Origin: JAHBXL01 sp038247555
GTDB taxonomy: Bacteria; Planctomycetota; Phycisphaerae; Phycisphaerales; UBA1924
Assembly: GCA_038247555.1 (NCBI GenBank)
Contig: JBBRUT010000178.1
Coordinates: 1-6,642 of the forward strand
Direction: 5' to 3'
DNA length: 6,642 nucleotides
Shown here: one piece after another, positions 1 through 5,243 of the stretch
How positions within the stretch are numbered: the stretch's first letter is position 1
How the letters are laid out: each line of letters opens with the position of its first letter
Translations under genes and position numbers: made by a program
The notes under the pieces: model-generated
Database searches by the model: none
The model's input: only the letters and a program-made list of their open reading frames with translations
What the model was told of the DNA's origin: nothing

Positions 1-201
1 AACGTGATGGGTACGGGTGGTTCCCAATATAGAGTGTAATCGATCCCAGCCCGGGAGCAACCCACAACAAGAGGCTATCGCTACCGCCGCGTCCGCCGAG
101 TGTAATCGATCCCAGCCCGCGAGCAACCCGCAACTGTCGGGGCCGACGCCAACAACCTTCGCGAGTGTAATCGATCCCAGCCCGCGCGCAACCCGCACAA
201 C
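1..201. CRISPR. End of a CRISPR array (3 full repeats, 1 cut)
   Basis: A 37-nt repeat starting GAGTGTAATCGATCCCAGCC and ending in CAAC occurs at 32-68, 98-134 and 163-201. Positions 1-3 (AAC) are the tail of a further repeat cut by the window edge, because repeat ends fall at 3, 68, 134 and about 199-201, a 65-66 nt period. The intervals 4-31, 69-97 and 135-162 (28, 29 and 28 nt) share no similarity with each other, as expected of spacers. Repeats are not identical: copy 1 differs from copy 2 at two bases, and copy 3 has an A-to-C change plus two extra bases near its end. This drift suggests the old, degenerate end of an array. No cas gene is visible. Orientation is unresolved. Read on the minus strand the repeat starts GTTGCGGGTTGC and ends GATTACACTC, which loosely resembles GC-rich type II-C repeats; read on the plus strand it ends in GCAAC, as some class 1 repeats do. 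Confidence 0.8.
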
Positions 202-488
202 CGGTTGCTGAAAGAACTGGGCCTTCCTCTCTTGCCTTGAGAGGCCCGAGTTTCCGTGCCGTCGGCGGTGGAACAGGCTGCGCAGGTGGACTGCGGTGTC
301 GAGAAGTTCTTGCTGGCGGCCTCAAGTCCGCGTCGCCGCGACTCGATGCTCTTCATCGCTCGCCCTCGTTCACACGGCGTGCCCGATGTGGCACGCCGGA
401 ATGATGCGTCGCGGCTCGTGCCGTGGCGGTGCTCTGGCGTGCGGATCGCCTCGTGCTCCTCGCAGTTTGCGAAGAAAGGTCTTTCACC
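202..488. other. Non-coding gap between CRISPR array and the FnIII-like gene
   Basis: I see no convincing gene in this stretch. Reading frames crossing it are arginine/alanine-rich and look like GC-driven shadows. It contains an imperfect hairpin at 219-247 (GGGC plus CTCTC on the left pairing with GAGAG plus GCCC on the right, with a 4-nt bulge) and a perfect hairpin at 375-398. Neither is followed by a T tract on the plus strand. I searched by eye for a sequence complementary to the CRISPR repeat (a tracrRNA anti-repeat) and found none. The right part is presumably the promoter and 5' leader of the gene starting at 489, but no clear -35/-10 pair stands out. Confidence 0.5.
375..398. other. 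Perfect 9-bp inverted repeat in leader region
   Basis: CGGCGTGCC at 375-383 is exactly complementary to GGCACGCCG at 390-398, around a 6-nt loop (CGATGT). It lies about 90 nt upstream of the start codon at 489. Without a following T run it is not a classical terminator on either strand. It could be a 5' UTR structure of the downstream gene or a protein-binding palindrome. Function unknown. Confidence 0.45.
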
Positions 489-1199
489 ATGGGTACCTAT
501 CCCACCAGCCCGCGCAACGAGTTTCTTCAGTGGTGCCAGGATCATGTTGAGGTCTTCGAGGACAACGCCGCGGCCATCGGCATCACCGCCGCGCAAGCGA
601 CCGCCTTCAAGAAGGTCGTGGGCGACGCGGCGAACTCCAACAGCGCCCAGTCGCTCGCGCAGCAGGCCGCAAAGGCCGCGACGACGGAGAGCACGCAGCG
701 GTTCGGCCTGCTCCGCAAGAGCGTCTCGGGCGTGGTGCGCTCGATCAAAACCTTCGCCGAGAACTCCGGCAACAACAACGTCTATGTGATCGCGCAGATC
801 CCCCCGCCGGCCACCCCCGGCAGCACGCCGCCCCCCGGCAAGCCTTTTAATGTCAGCGTGCAGCTTGACACCAACTCCGGCGCGCCGGTGCTGAAGTGGA
901 AGGCCACCAACCCGCGCGGCACCTCGGGCACAAGTTACATTGTCCGCCGCAAGCTCCCCGGCGAGAGCGTCTTCAGCTTCGTCGGCGTCACCGGCAACAA
1001 GTTGTACACCGACAACGCCTTCATCGCCGGGCCCGATAGCGTGCAATACACGATCCAGGGTCAGCGTAGCGACAAGGCTGGCGCGGCCAGCGACGCGTTC
1101 ACGGTGAACTTCGGCCGCGCGCCAGGTGCCGGGCGCGGCGCCGACTCGTTCGTCATCACCAGCACCAGCAACGACGAGCGCCAGAAGAAGGCGGCGTGA
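489..1199 (+). CDS. Fibronectin type III-like protein of unknown function
   Basis: A 236-aa protein starting MGTYPTSPRNEF. The ATG at 489 is preferred over the in-frame upstream start at 423 because GAAAGG (474-479) lies 9 nt ahead of it and the extra 22 residues look like untranslated leader. Residues 1-95 are predicted mostly helical and alanine-rich (AAQATAFKKVV, SLAQQAAKAA). A proline/glycine linker follows at about 104-118 (PPPATPGSTPPPG). Residues 118-208 read as one fibronectin-III-like beta sandwich, with alternating hydrophobic strands, YIVRRKLPGESVFSFVG and a late YTIQGQRSDKAG. The tail is basic (RQKKAA). There is no signal peptide or membrane segment, so it is probably cytoplasmic or exported by an unrecognised route. 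I know helical-plus-FnIII proteins of this general style from planctomycetes, but no function can be assigned. It is transcribed away from the CRISPR array and ends in its own terminator. Confidence 0.85.
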   Translation: MGTYPTSPRNEFLQWCQDHVEVFEDNAAAIGITAAQATAFKKVVGDAANSNSAQSLAQQAAKAATTESTQRFGLLRKSVSGVVRSIKTFAENSGNNNVYVIAQIPPPATPGSTPPPGKPFNVSVQLDTNSGAPVLKWKATNPRGTSGTSYIVRRKLPGESVFSFVGVTGNKLYTDNAFIAGPDSVQYTIQGQRSDKAGAASDAFTVNFGRAPGAGRGADSFVITSTSNDERQKKAA

Positions 1200-1243
1200 G
1201 GCGGCGCTCGCTCGGCGTGGGCGCATCCTTCTCTTTGTAAGTC

Positions 1244-1271
1244 AAAGGCCCCGGCACTGCCGGGGCCTTTT
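1244..1271. terminator. Rho-independent terminator between convergent genes
   Basis: AAAGGCCCCGG (1244-1254) pairs perfectly with CCGGGGCCTTT (1260-1270) around a 5-nt loop, followed by TTTT ending at 1271. It lies 45 nt after the stop of the FnIII-like gene. The A run on the left arm gives a weaker T run on the minus strand, so it could also stop transcripts from the convergent TerC gene ending at 1456, though that gene lies 185 nt away. Confidence 0.85.
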
Positions 1272-1380
1272 CTGCTGCTTGGGAACTTCGACGGTGAGGC
1301 CGCGTGTTCACGCACGGTTCGACGCATGCAGCCGGTGCTGAAGTCGGGCGCGGCGCCAGGCACTGGAGTTTCGCTCCTGA

Positions 1381-1450
1381 CTCGCAACGTCCTTCTCGCA
1401 ACTTTCTGCTCGCAACCTCCTGCTGGCGGCTGAAGGCTGAACGCTGAAGG
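1381..1450. repeat. Degenerate 14-bp tandem repeats in intergenic spacer
   Basis: Five consecutive 14-bp units are visible. Three start CTCGCAAC (1381, 1395, 1409). They are followed by two that end GCTGAAGG (1423-1436 and 1437-1450). The first three share 8 exact leading bases and drift afterwards; the last two share CTG at the start and GCTGAAGG at the end. The block lies between the terminator and the 3' end of the TerC gene. No coding or structural role is evident. Confidence 0.6.
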
Positions 1451-1455
1451 CTTCC

Positions 1456-2703
1456 TCAGCCGTGAGGCTTTTTGCTGGGCAGGACGATCGAGAGCACGGT
1501 TGCCAGGGCAAGCGTCCCGACCACGACCCCGAGCGCGAGCATGGTATCGAGCTTGATCGGCTGGCGTGCTGCGAGGCCGATCACCGGGAGGTAAGGCGGG
1601 ACGCTGAGCAGCAGGAGCTTGACGCCGACGAAGGCGAGGATGAGGATGAGCGCGGGCTTCAGGAAGCGGAACTTGCTGATGAGAGCCGCGAGACAGAAGT
1701 AGAGCGCGCGCAGGCCCAGGATCGCGAAGATGTTGCTGGTGAAGACGATGAACGGGTCGGGGGTGATGGCGAAGATCGCAGGGATCGAGTCCACCGCGAA
1801 GACCAGGTCGGTGATCTCGACCATGATGAGGGCGAGGAACAGCGGGGTGATGGCCCAGGTGGCGCTCAGGCTGCCAGCGGGGGCGGGGTCCATGACCTCC
1901 TTGCCTTCGGGAGGTTTGGTGTAGGTGGGCTTCAGCGTGCGCTTGGTGAAGAACCTCTGCCCGTCATAGAACTCGGTGACTCGGAAGAACTTTTTAGTGA
2001 GCTTGACGGCGATGTTCTGCGAGACGTCGTCGTTCGCCTTGATGAGGGCCATTTTGAGGGCCGTCAGGATGAGGAAGCCGCCGAAGATGATGAGGATCCA
2101 CTGGTACTTCATGATCAGCCCTGCGCCGAGGAAGATCATCCCGCCGCGCATCAGCAGGGCACCGATGATGCCCCAGAACAGGACGCGGTGCTGGTACTTG
2201 GCGGGGACGGCGAAGAAGGCGAAGATCAGGGCGATGACAAAGATGTTGTCCATCGCCAGGGACTTCTCGACGACGTAGCCGACGAGATACTGCTTGGCGG
2301 CCTCAAACCCCTGGACTTCGCCCGAGATGATCAGCTGGCTGTTGGGGTCGCTGGCGATGTAGGCTGGGTTGTACTTGGGGGTATCAAGGCCCAGGTCGAG
2401 CCAGTGGTTGTTGTAGGCGAAGTAAACAAACGCGGAGAAGGTCAGCCCGCAGGTGAGCCAGACTGCGCTCCAGGTGATGGCCTCCTTCATGCCGACCTCG
2501 TGGGCTTCGCGGTGAAAGACGCCCAAGTCAAGGGCGAGGAAGATGATGACGAGCGCGACGAAGCCGACGTAGGCCCAGACCTTGAGGTTGGAGCCGGAGG
2601 CCTGGACGACCTGCACCGCGCCCGGCCCGGGCACAACCGCCGCCAAAACCGCCGGCAGTTCAGTGATCGACGCGAAGTTCGCAAACTGCAGGAGCGTGTC
2701 CAT
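1456..2703 (-). CDS. terC: TerC/Alx-family membrane metal (Mn2+) exporter
   Basis: A 415-aa polytopic inner-membrane protein of the TerC family, subgroup linked to the yybP-ykoY riboswitch (Alx-like). Family members export Mn2+. The ATG at 2703 is chosen because GGAGG (2712-2716) lies 8 nt ahead and the longer in-frame extension to 2859 would translate the riboswitch. About nine hydrophobic segments are seen, the first conserved one at residues 44-62 leading into DLGVFHR (59-65). The two signature acidic motifs of the pseudo-symmetric halves are EKSLAMDN (146-153, Asp152) and VEITDLVFAVDSIP (295-308, Glu296, Asp299, Asp305), the expected metal-binding residues inside the membrane. E. coli Alx is about 320 aa. 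The extra length here is an N-terminal stretch of roughly 40 aa, a soluble loop around 98-128 (NNHWLDLG...) and a cytoplasmic loop around 240-280 containing KPPEGKEVMDPAPAG. It appears monocistronic, with its own promoter and riboswitch. The precise substrate is inferred from the riboswitch and family. Confidence 0.95.
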   Translation of the reverse strand: MDTLLQFANFASITELPAVLAAVVPGPGAVQVVQASGSNLKVWAYVGFVALVIIFLALDLGVFHREAHEVGMKEAITWSAVWLTCGLTFSAFVYFAYNNHWLDLGLDTPKYNPAYIASDPNSQLIISGEVQGFEAAKQYLVGYVVEKSLAMDNIFVIALIFAFFAVPAKYQHRVLFWGIIGALLMRGGMIFLGAGLIMKYQWILIIFGGFLILTALKMALIKANDDVSQNIAVKLTKKFFRVTEFYDGQRFFTKRTLKPTYTKPPEGKEVMDPAPAGSLSATWAITPLFLALIMVEITDLVFAVDSIPAIFAITPDPFIVFTSNIFAILGLRALYFCLAALISKFRFLKPALILILAFVGVKLLLLSVPPYLPVIGLAARQPIKLDTMLALGVVVGTLALATVLSIVLPSKKPHG

Positions 2704-2720
2704 CCAAGCGGCCTCCAAGC
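2704..2720 (-). promoter_or_regulatory. terC ribosome binding site flanked by two GCTTGG copies
   Basis: On the minus strand the Shine-Dalgarno GGAGG (2716-2712) precedes the ATG at 2703 by 8 nt and fixes the start. GCTTGG occurs twice: once overlapping the Shine-Dalgarno (2720-2715), once directly abutting the start codon (2709-2704, preceded by C to give CGCTTGG). Both copies are complementary to CCAAGC, the 3' closing arm of the upstream aptamer. This suggests the ribosome binding site is masked when the aptamer is unfolded. Confidence 0.75.
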
Positions 2721-2724
2721 TCGC

Positions 2725-2748
2725 AGCGGGCTGTTGACACAGACCGCT
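2725..2748 (-). promoter_or_regulatory. Hairpin between Mn riboswitch aptamer and terC start
   Basis: On the minus strand AGCGG (2748-2744) pairs with CCGCT (2729-2725), and after one mismatch CTGT (2742-2739) pairs with ACAG (2734-2731), around a 4-nt loop. No T run follows, so it does not look like a transcription terminator. It may be part of the expression platform or a spacer that brings the aptamer arm near the ribosome binding site. Confidence 0.45.
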
Positions 2749-2770
2749 CGCGCGCCATCGGTGAGTCTCG

Positions 2771-2886
2771 CTTGGTCTCGCGCGTGCCCACCGGGTGACG
2801 GTGGCAGGGTGCAGCGGGGAGCAGTCACGCTCCCGTGTTGACGCCGCACGCCCCCGCAAGTCTGCCGCGGGTAGCTACTCCCCAAG
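2771..2886 (-). promoter_or_regulatory. yybP-ykoY manganese riboswitch aptamer
   Basis: The minus strand carries the hallmark loop GGGGAGTAGC (2883-2874) and, near the 3' end, GCGAGACC (2781-2774), the two conserved elements of the yybP-ykoY Mn2+-sensing RNA. The closing helix is CTTGG (2886-2882) with CCAAG (2775-2771). In well-known examples such as B. subtilis yybP the same position reads AAAGG with CCUUU, so pairing is kept while the sequence differs. Internal helices also form: CCCGC/GCGGG (2871-2867 with 2857-2853), GCGTGC/GCACGC (2851-2846 with 2787-2782), and GGGAGC/GCTCCC (2834-2829 with 2822-2817). The length of 116 nt is normal. It sits 68 nt upstream of a TerC-family start codon, the classic genetic context. 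In E. coli this class raises translation of mntP and alx when Mn2+ is high. Confidence 0.92.
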
Positions 2887-2895
2887 AACGGGTGC

Positions 2896-2924
2896 ATCTT
2901 TCACCACAACTTGCTCCGGGTCAA
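2896..2924 (-). promoter_or_regulatory. Putative sigma70-type promoter for terC
   Basis: On the minus strand TTGACC (2924-2919) is separated by 17 nt from AAAGAT (2901-2896). The -35 is a near match to TTGACA; the -10 is weak. Transcription would begin around 2888-2890, just upstream of the first aptamer base at 2886, which supports the prediction. The stretch from here to the hmgA stop at 3073 holds no other gene and no obvious terminator. Confidence 0.45.
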
Positions 2925-3072
2925 CTTTTGCCCATCTATTGCCCGCCCCCACCGAACGCCGTCACCCGCGCTACCCAACTGACCGCGCCCGGCGCACGAT
3001 GCCGTTCAGTGCAGTGCTACGCCAAATGCCATCGCTTCGTGCCTCGCGTGGCAGGTTCCCTCCGCCGCGCAG

Positions 3073-4722
3073 TCAAACCGTTCGCGGTCCGGGTCCGGGA
3101 GGAGGAGACGAGGACGGTGCGGCGTCAGCGTTCGGCGCCCACACGTTGCCGACGCCGACATTCCCGGCGTTGGACGCCCCACTGCCACTGCCGGGCGCGC
3201 CACCCGCGTGCCCGTTCGCGGCGGTGCCGTTGGCGTACGCCGCGTTCGGCGCCGGCGGGACGATCTTCGGCTCGCCATAATCCACGAGGTCGCCGAACTT
3301 GGCAAAGAGCTTGTCACTCTTGAGTTGACCGCCAAAGTTCCCGCCCACCACCTGACCGGCCTTGAGGCGCGGGAAGTGCTCGCCCTCCCAGCTCGCAGGA
3401 TACTTCAGGTCTTCCATGCCCAGGGCCGCCTGCGTCGGGAACAGCGGGCGGAAGGTGTCGCACATCACCGCCAGCTCGCCGGTGTACGCGTGCTGCATGC
3501 TGGCCTCGATGGTGCCCGGGTGCGGCCCGTGCGGGATGCCCTGCGGGTGCAGCGTCAGGCTGCCGATCTCGATGCCCTTGCGGCTGCCGAAGTTGCCCTC
3601 CACGTAGTACAGCACCTCATCACTATCAATATTGCTGTGGTTGTACGGCACCTTGATCGCGTGCGGGTGCCAGTCCAGCATGCGCGGGCAGAACGAGCAG
3701 ATCACGAAGTTGTGCGCCTCGAACGTCTGGTGGATCGGCGGCGGCATGTGCAGCTTGCCCGTGATCGGCGCAAAGTCCTCGATGTTGAAGACGTACGGGT
3801 AATAGCAGCCGTCCCAGCCCACGATGTCCAGCGGGTGGTAGTGGAAGAGATACGAGTGCATCTTGTCGCGCGCTTTCACGCGGACCTCGAACGCGCCGTA
3901 GGCCTCGACATACATCGGCATGCCGCCCGACTGCGCCGGCTCGTGGATCGGCAGCCGCAGGTCGCGCTCGCAGTACGGCGAGTGCTCCAAGAACTGGCCC
4001 GTCGCCTTGCTCACGTACCTGGGCGGCGGCCCGATGTGGCTCCCGTTCATCGTCTCGATCAACAAGTACTTGCCCAGCGGCATCGCCTCCGCAGTCCACG
4101 CATCGCCGACGCCCGCGGGTTTCCATGACGCATTCGCCGAAGGCATCGGTGTCGGTGCGGGCGGAGCCGACGCGGCCTCGCCGGTGTTCTGCGACGCGTT
4201 CTGGCGCGCGTACCGCTCCTCCGCCGTCATCGTCGCGTCGTCCCAGATCATCGCGTAGATCACGCCCTTGGGCATGACCACGTAATCTTTGGGCTTGAAT
4301 CGCAGCGCCCCCATCATCGTGAAGCACACGCCAGAGCCGAAGTGGATGAAGATGCACTCGTCGCCCTGGCCGTTCTTGTAGTGGTAGCCCATCTGCCGGA
4401 GCGGATTGCAGACCGTCATCTCGACGTCAGAGTTCCCAAACAGCACCACCCGCCCGTCGATCGTGTCGCCCTTGGGCGGCACCGGCGCACTCTTGACGTG
4501 GCGCATCCGCATCGTGTCAACTTCCACGAACTCCGCCTTCGTCGAGTACAGCGTCTTCCAGCCGTAGACCTGCGTCGGCGGGTTGATGTGATACATCGTG
4601 CTCGAAGGCCCGACAAATCCCTCGGTGCCGAAGAGCTCCTCGGAGTACAGCACGCCATCAGGACGGCGGAACTGCACGTGTCGCTTCTTGGGCAGGGTGC
4701 CGAGGCGGTAATAGTGCGGCAT
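3073..4722 (-). CDS. hmgA: Homogentisate 1,2-dioxygenase
   Basis: A 549-aa cytoplasmic Fe(II) ring-cleavage dioxygenase that converts homogentisate to maleylacetoacetate in tyrosine/phenylalanine breakdown. The ATG at 4722 (MPHYYRLGTLPKKRHVQF) matches the usual bacterial N-terminus and has GGAG (4735-4732) 9 nt ahead; an in-frame start at 4842 adds 40 residues unlike the family. Landmarks: EGFVGPSSTMYHINPPTQVY near 34-53; GQFLEHSPYCERDLR at 242-256; PPPIHQTF with the probable catalytic His331; HSNIDSDEVLYYVEG with probable iron ligands His362 and Glu369; GIPHGPHPG with probable ligand His398. Residue roles are assigned by analogy with human HGD (His292, His335, Glu341, His371). Family members are usually about 380-445 aa. 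This one has a low-complexity insertion at about 171-208 (A, P, S, N-rich) and a G/A/N/S/P-rich tail from about 491 to 549, both likely disordered. No fumarylacetoacetase or maleylacetoacetate isomerase gene is adjacent. Confidence 0.95.
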   Translation of the reverse strand: MPHYYRLGTLPKKRHVQFRRPDGVLYSEELFGTEGFVGPSSTMYHINPPTQVYGWKTLYSTKAEFVEVDTMRMRHVKSAPVPPKGDTIDGRVVLFGNSDVEMTVCNPLRQMGYHYKNGQGDECIFIHFGSGVCFTMMGALRFKPKDYVVMPKGVIYAMIWDDATMTAEERYARQNASQNTGEAASAPPAPTPMPSANASWKPAGVGDAWTAEAMPLGKYLLIETMNGSHIGPPPRYVSKATGQFLEHSPYCERDLRLPIHEPAQSGGMPMYVEAYGAFEVRVKARDKMHSYLFHYHPLDIVGWDGCYYPYVFNIEDFAPITGKLHMPPPIHQTFEAHNFVICSFCPRMLDWHPHAIKVPYNHSNIDSDEVLYYVEGNFGSRKGIEIGSLTLHPQGIPHGPHPGTIEASMQHAYTGELAVMCDTFRPLFPTQAALGMEDLKYPASWEGEHFPRLKAGQVVGGNFGGQLKSDKLFAKFGDLVDYGEPKIVPPAPNAAYANGTAANGHAGGAPGSGSGASNAGNVGVGNVWAPNADAAPSSSPPPGPGPRTV

Positions 4723-4950
4723 GCTGTGATGCTCCAGTGAAAGCGGACAGCCTGACGATACGCCCGGTCTCCGCGCGTCGTGAAGTGCCGCGCACCCGGG
4801 CCTCAACCAGGCACCGGTCCAAGTCGGTCCTTGTCCGCCCATCGTCGCAAAGCTCGCCCCGGGCCAGCACGCGCCTCACCGACAAACCCGGCCCGGCGTG
4901 CAAGCATCCAGATCAGCAATCCCGGCCCCGAGACGCGGCTCGAAACCGGC

Positions 4951-4956
4951 TATACT
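4951..4956 (+). promoter_or_regulatory. -10 box of the tRNA-Gly promoter
   Basis: TATACT lies 10 nt before the mature tRNA, placing the transcription start about 3-4 nt ahead of the 5' end. No recognisable -35 hexamer is found at the right distance, so the call rests on the -10 and its position. Confidence 0.45.
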
Positions 4957-4966
4957 GCCTAGAGCC

Positions 4967-5038
4967 GCGGGCGTAGTTCAGCGGTAGAACGTCAGCTTCC
5001 CAAGCTGAATGTCACGAGTTCGATCCTCGTCGCCCGCT
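4967..5038 (+). tRNA. tRNA-Gly (anticodon CCC)
   Basis: A full cloverleaf of 72 nt. The acceptor stem is GCGGGCG (4967-4973) with CGCCCGC (5031-5037), and T5038 is the discriminator. The D arm is GTTC/GAAC around AGCGGTA. The anticodon stem is TCAGC/GCTGA with loop TTCCCAA, giving anticodon CCC at 4999-5001, which reads GGG. The T arm is ACGAG TTCGATC CTCGT. The 3' CCA is not encoded (TTG follows the discriminator), so it must be added enzymatically. A -10 box precedes it and a terminator follows, so it is a single-gene transcript. An antisense frame across it reads DEDRTRDIQLGKLTFYR, a familiar false protein. Confidence 0.97.
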
Positions 5039-5044
5039 TTGTCT

Positions 5045-5079
5045 GCCGCCGTTGTCACACGATGACACCGGCGGCTTTT
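5045..5079 (+). terminator. Rho-independent terminator after tRNA-Gly
   Basis: The 13-nt arms 5045-5057 (GCCGCCGTTGTCA) and 5063-5075 (TGACACCGGCGGC) pair with one internal mismatch around a 5-nt loop, followed by TTTT at 5076-5079. It begins 7 nt after the tRNA end. Confidence 0.88.
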
Positions 5080-5189
5080 CGTTGACAAACCCCGCAGGAA
5101 TCGCGAGTTCTGGCGAAGCGGGCGGGAGCGGGCGGATCGAGGCCGACGGCCGGACGATGACAGGGAATGACCTGGGCGGACGCTCGCTT

Positions 5190-5237
5190 GTGCAAGCGCG
5201 TGTGCAAGCGCAGGTGCAAGCGGTTGTGCAAGGTGTG
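5190..5237. repeat. Four tandem 12-bp units (GTGCAAG core)
   Basis: GTGCAAG starts at 5190, 5202, 5214 and 5226, exactly 12 nt apart. The first three units continue CG and then drift; the fourth has GTGTG. The core with its flank (CTTGTGCAAG) is itself a short inverted repeat. The block sits between the tRNA terminator and the 3' end of the zinc-ribbon membrane protein gene, ending 6 nt from that gene's stop. No function is evident. Confidence 0.7.
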
Positions 5238-5243
5238 GCGGGA

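Noticed and set aside
1..201. Simple 65-bp tandem repeat instead of CRISPR
   Set aside because: Only the 37-nt parts are conserved; the 28-29 nt intervals are unrelated, which a duplicated 65-bp unit would not show.
202..488. tracrRNA or cas gene beside the array
   Set aside because: No stretch complementary to the repeat and no cas-like coding sequence could be found; hairpins alone are not enough.
81..1226. Long minus-strand reading frame (381 codons)
   Set aside because: It lies opposite the FnIII-like gene and the CRISPR array, is arginine/alanine/glycine-rich without recognisable domains, and crosses repeats. It is a GC-driven shadow.
1462..2841. Plus-strand reading frame of 459 codons opposite terC
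   Set aside because: Its composition is dominated by D, E, R and G with no fold-like pattern, as expected from the complement of a membrane-protein gene. The minus strand encodes an unmistakable TerC.
2704..2859. N-terminal extension of TerC by 52 residues
   Set aside because: It would translate part of the Mn riboswitch and its expression platform; GGAGG is correctly placed for the ATG at 2703.
3208..4128. Plus-strand reading frame of 306 codons opposite hmgA
   Set aside because: Rich in R, V, H and A with no domain pattern, overlapping conserved hmgA codons.
4723..4842. N-terminal extension of HmgA by 40 residues
   Set aside because: HmgA proteins start close to MPHYYRLG; the added residues are unlike the family and the internal ATG has a GGAG at good spacing.
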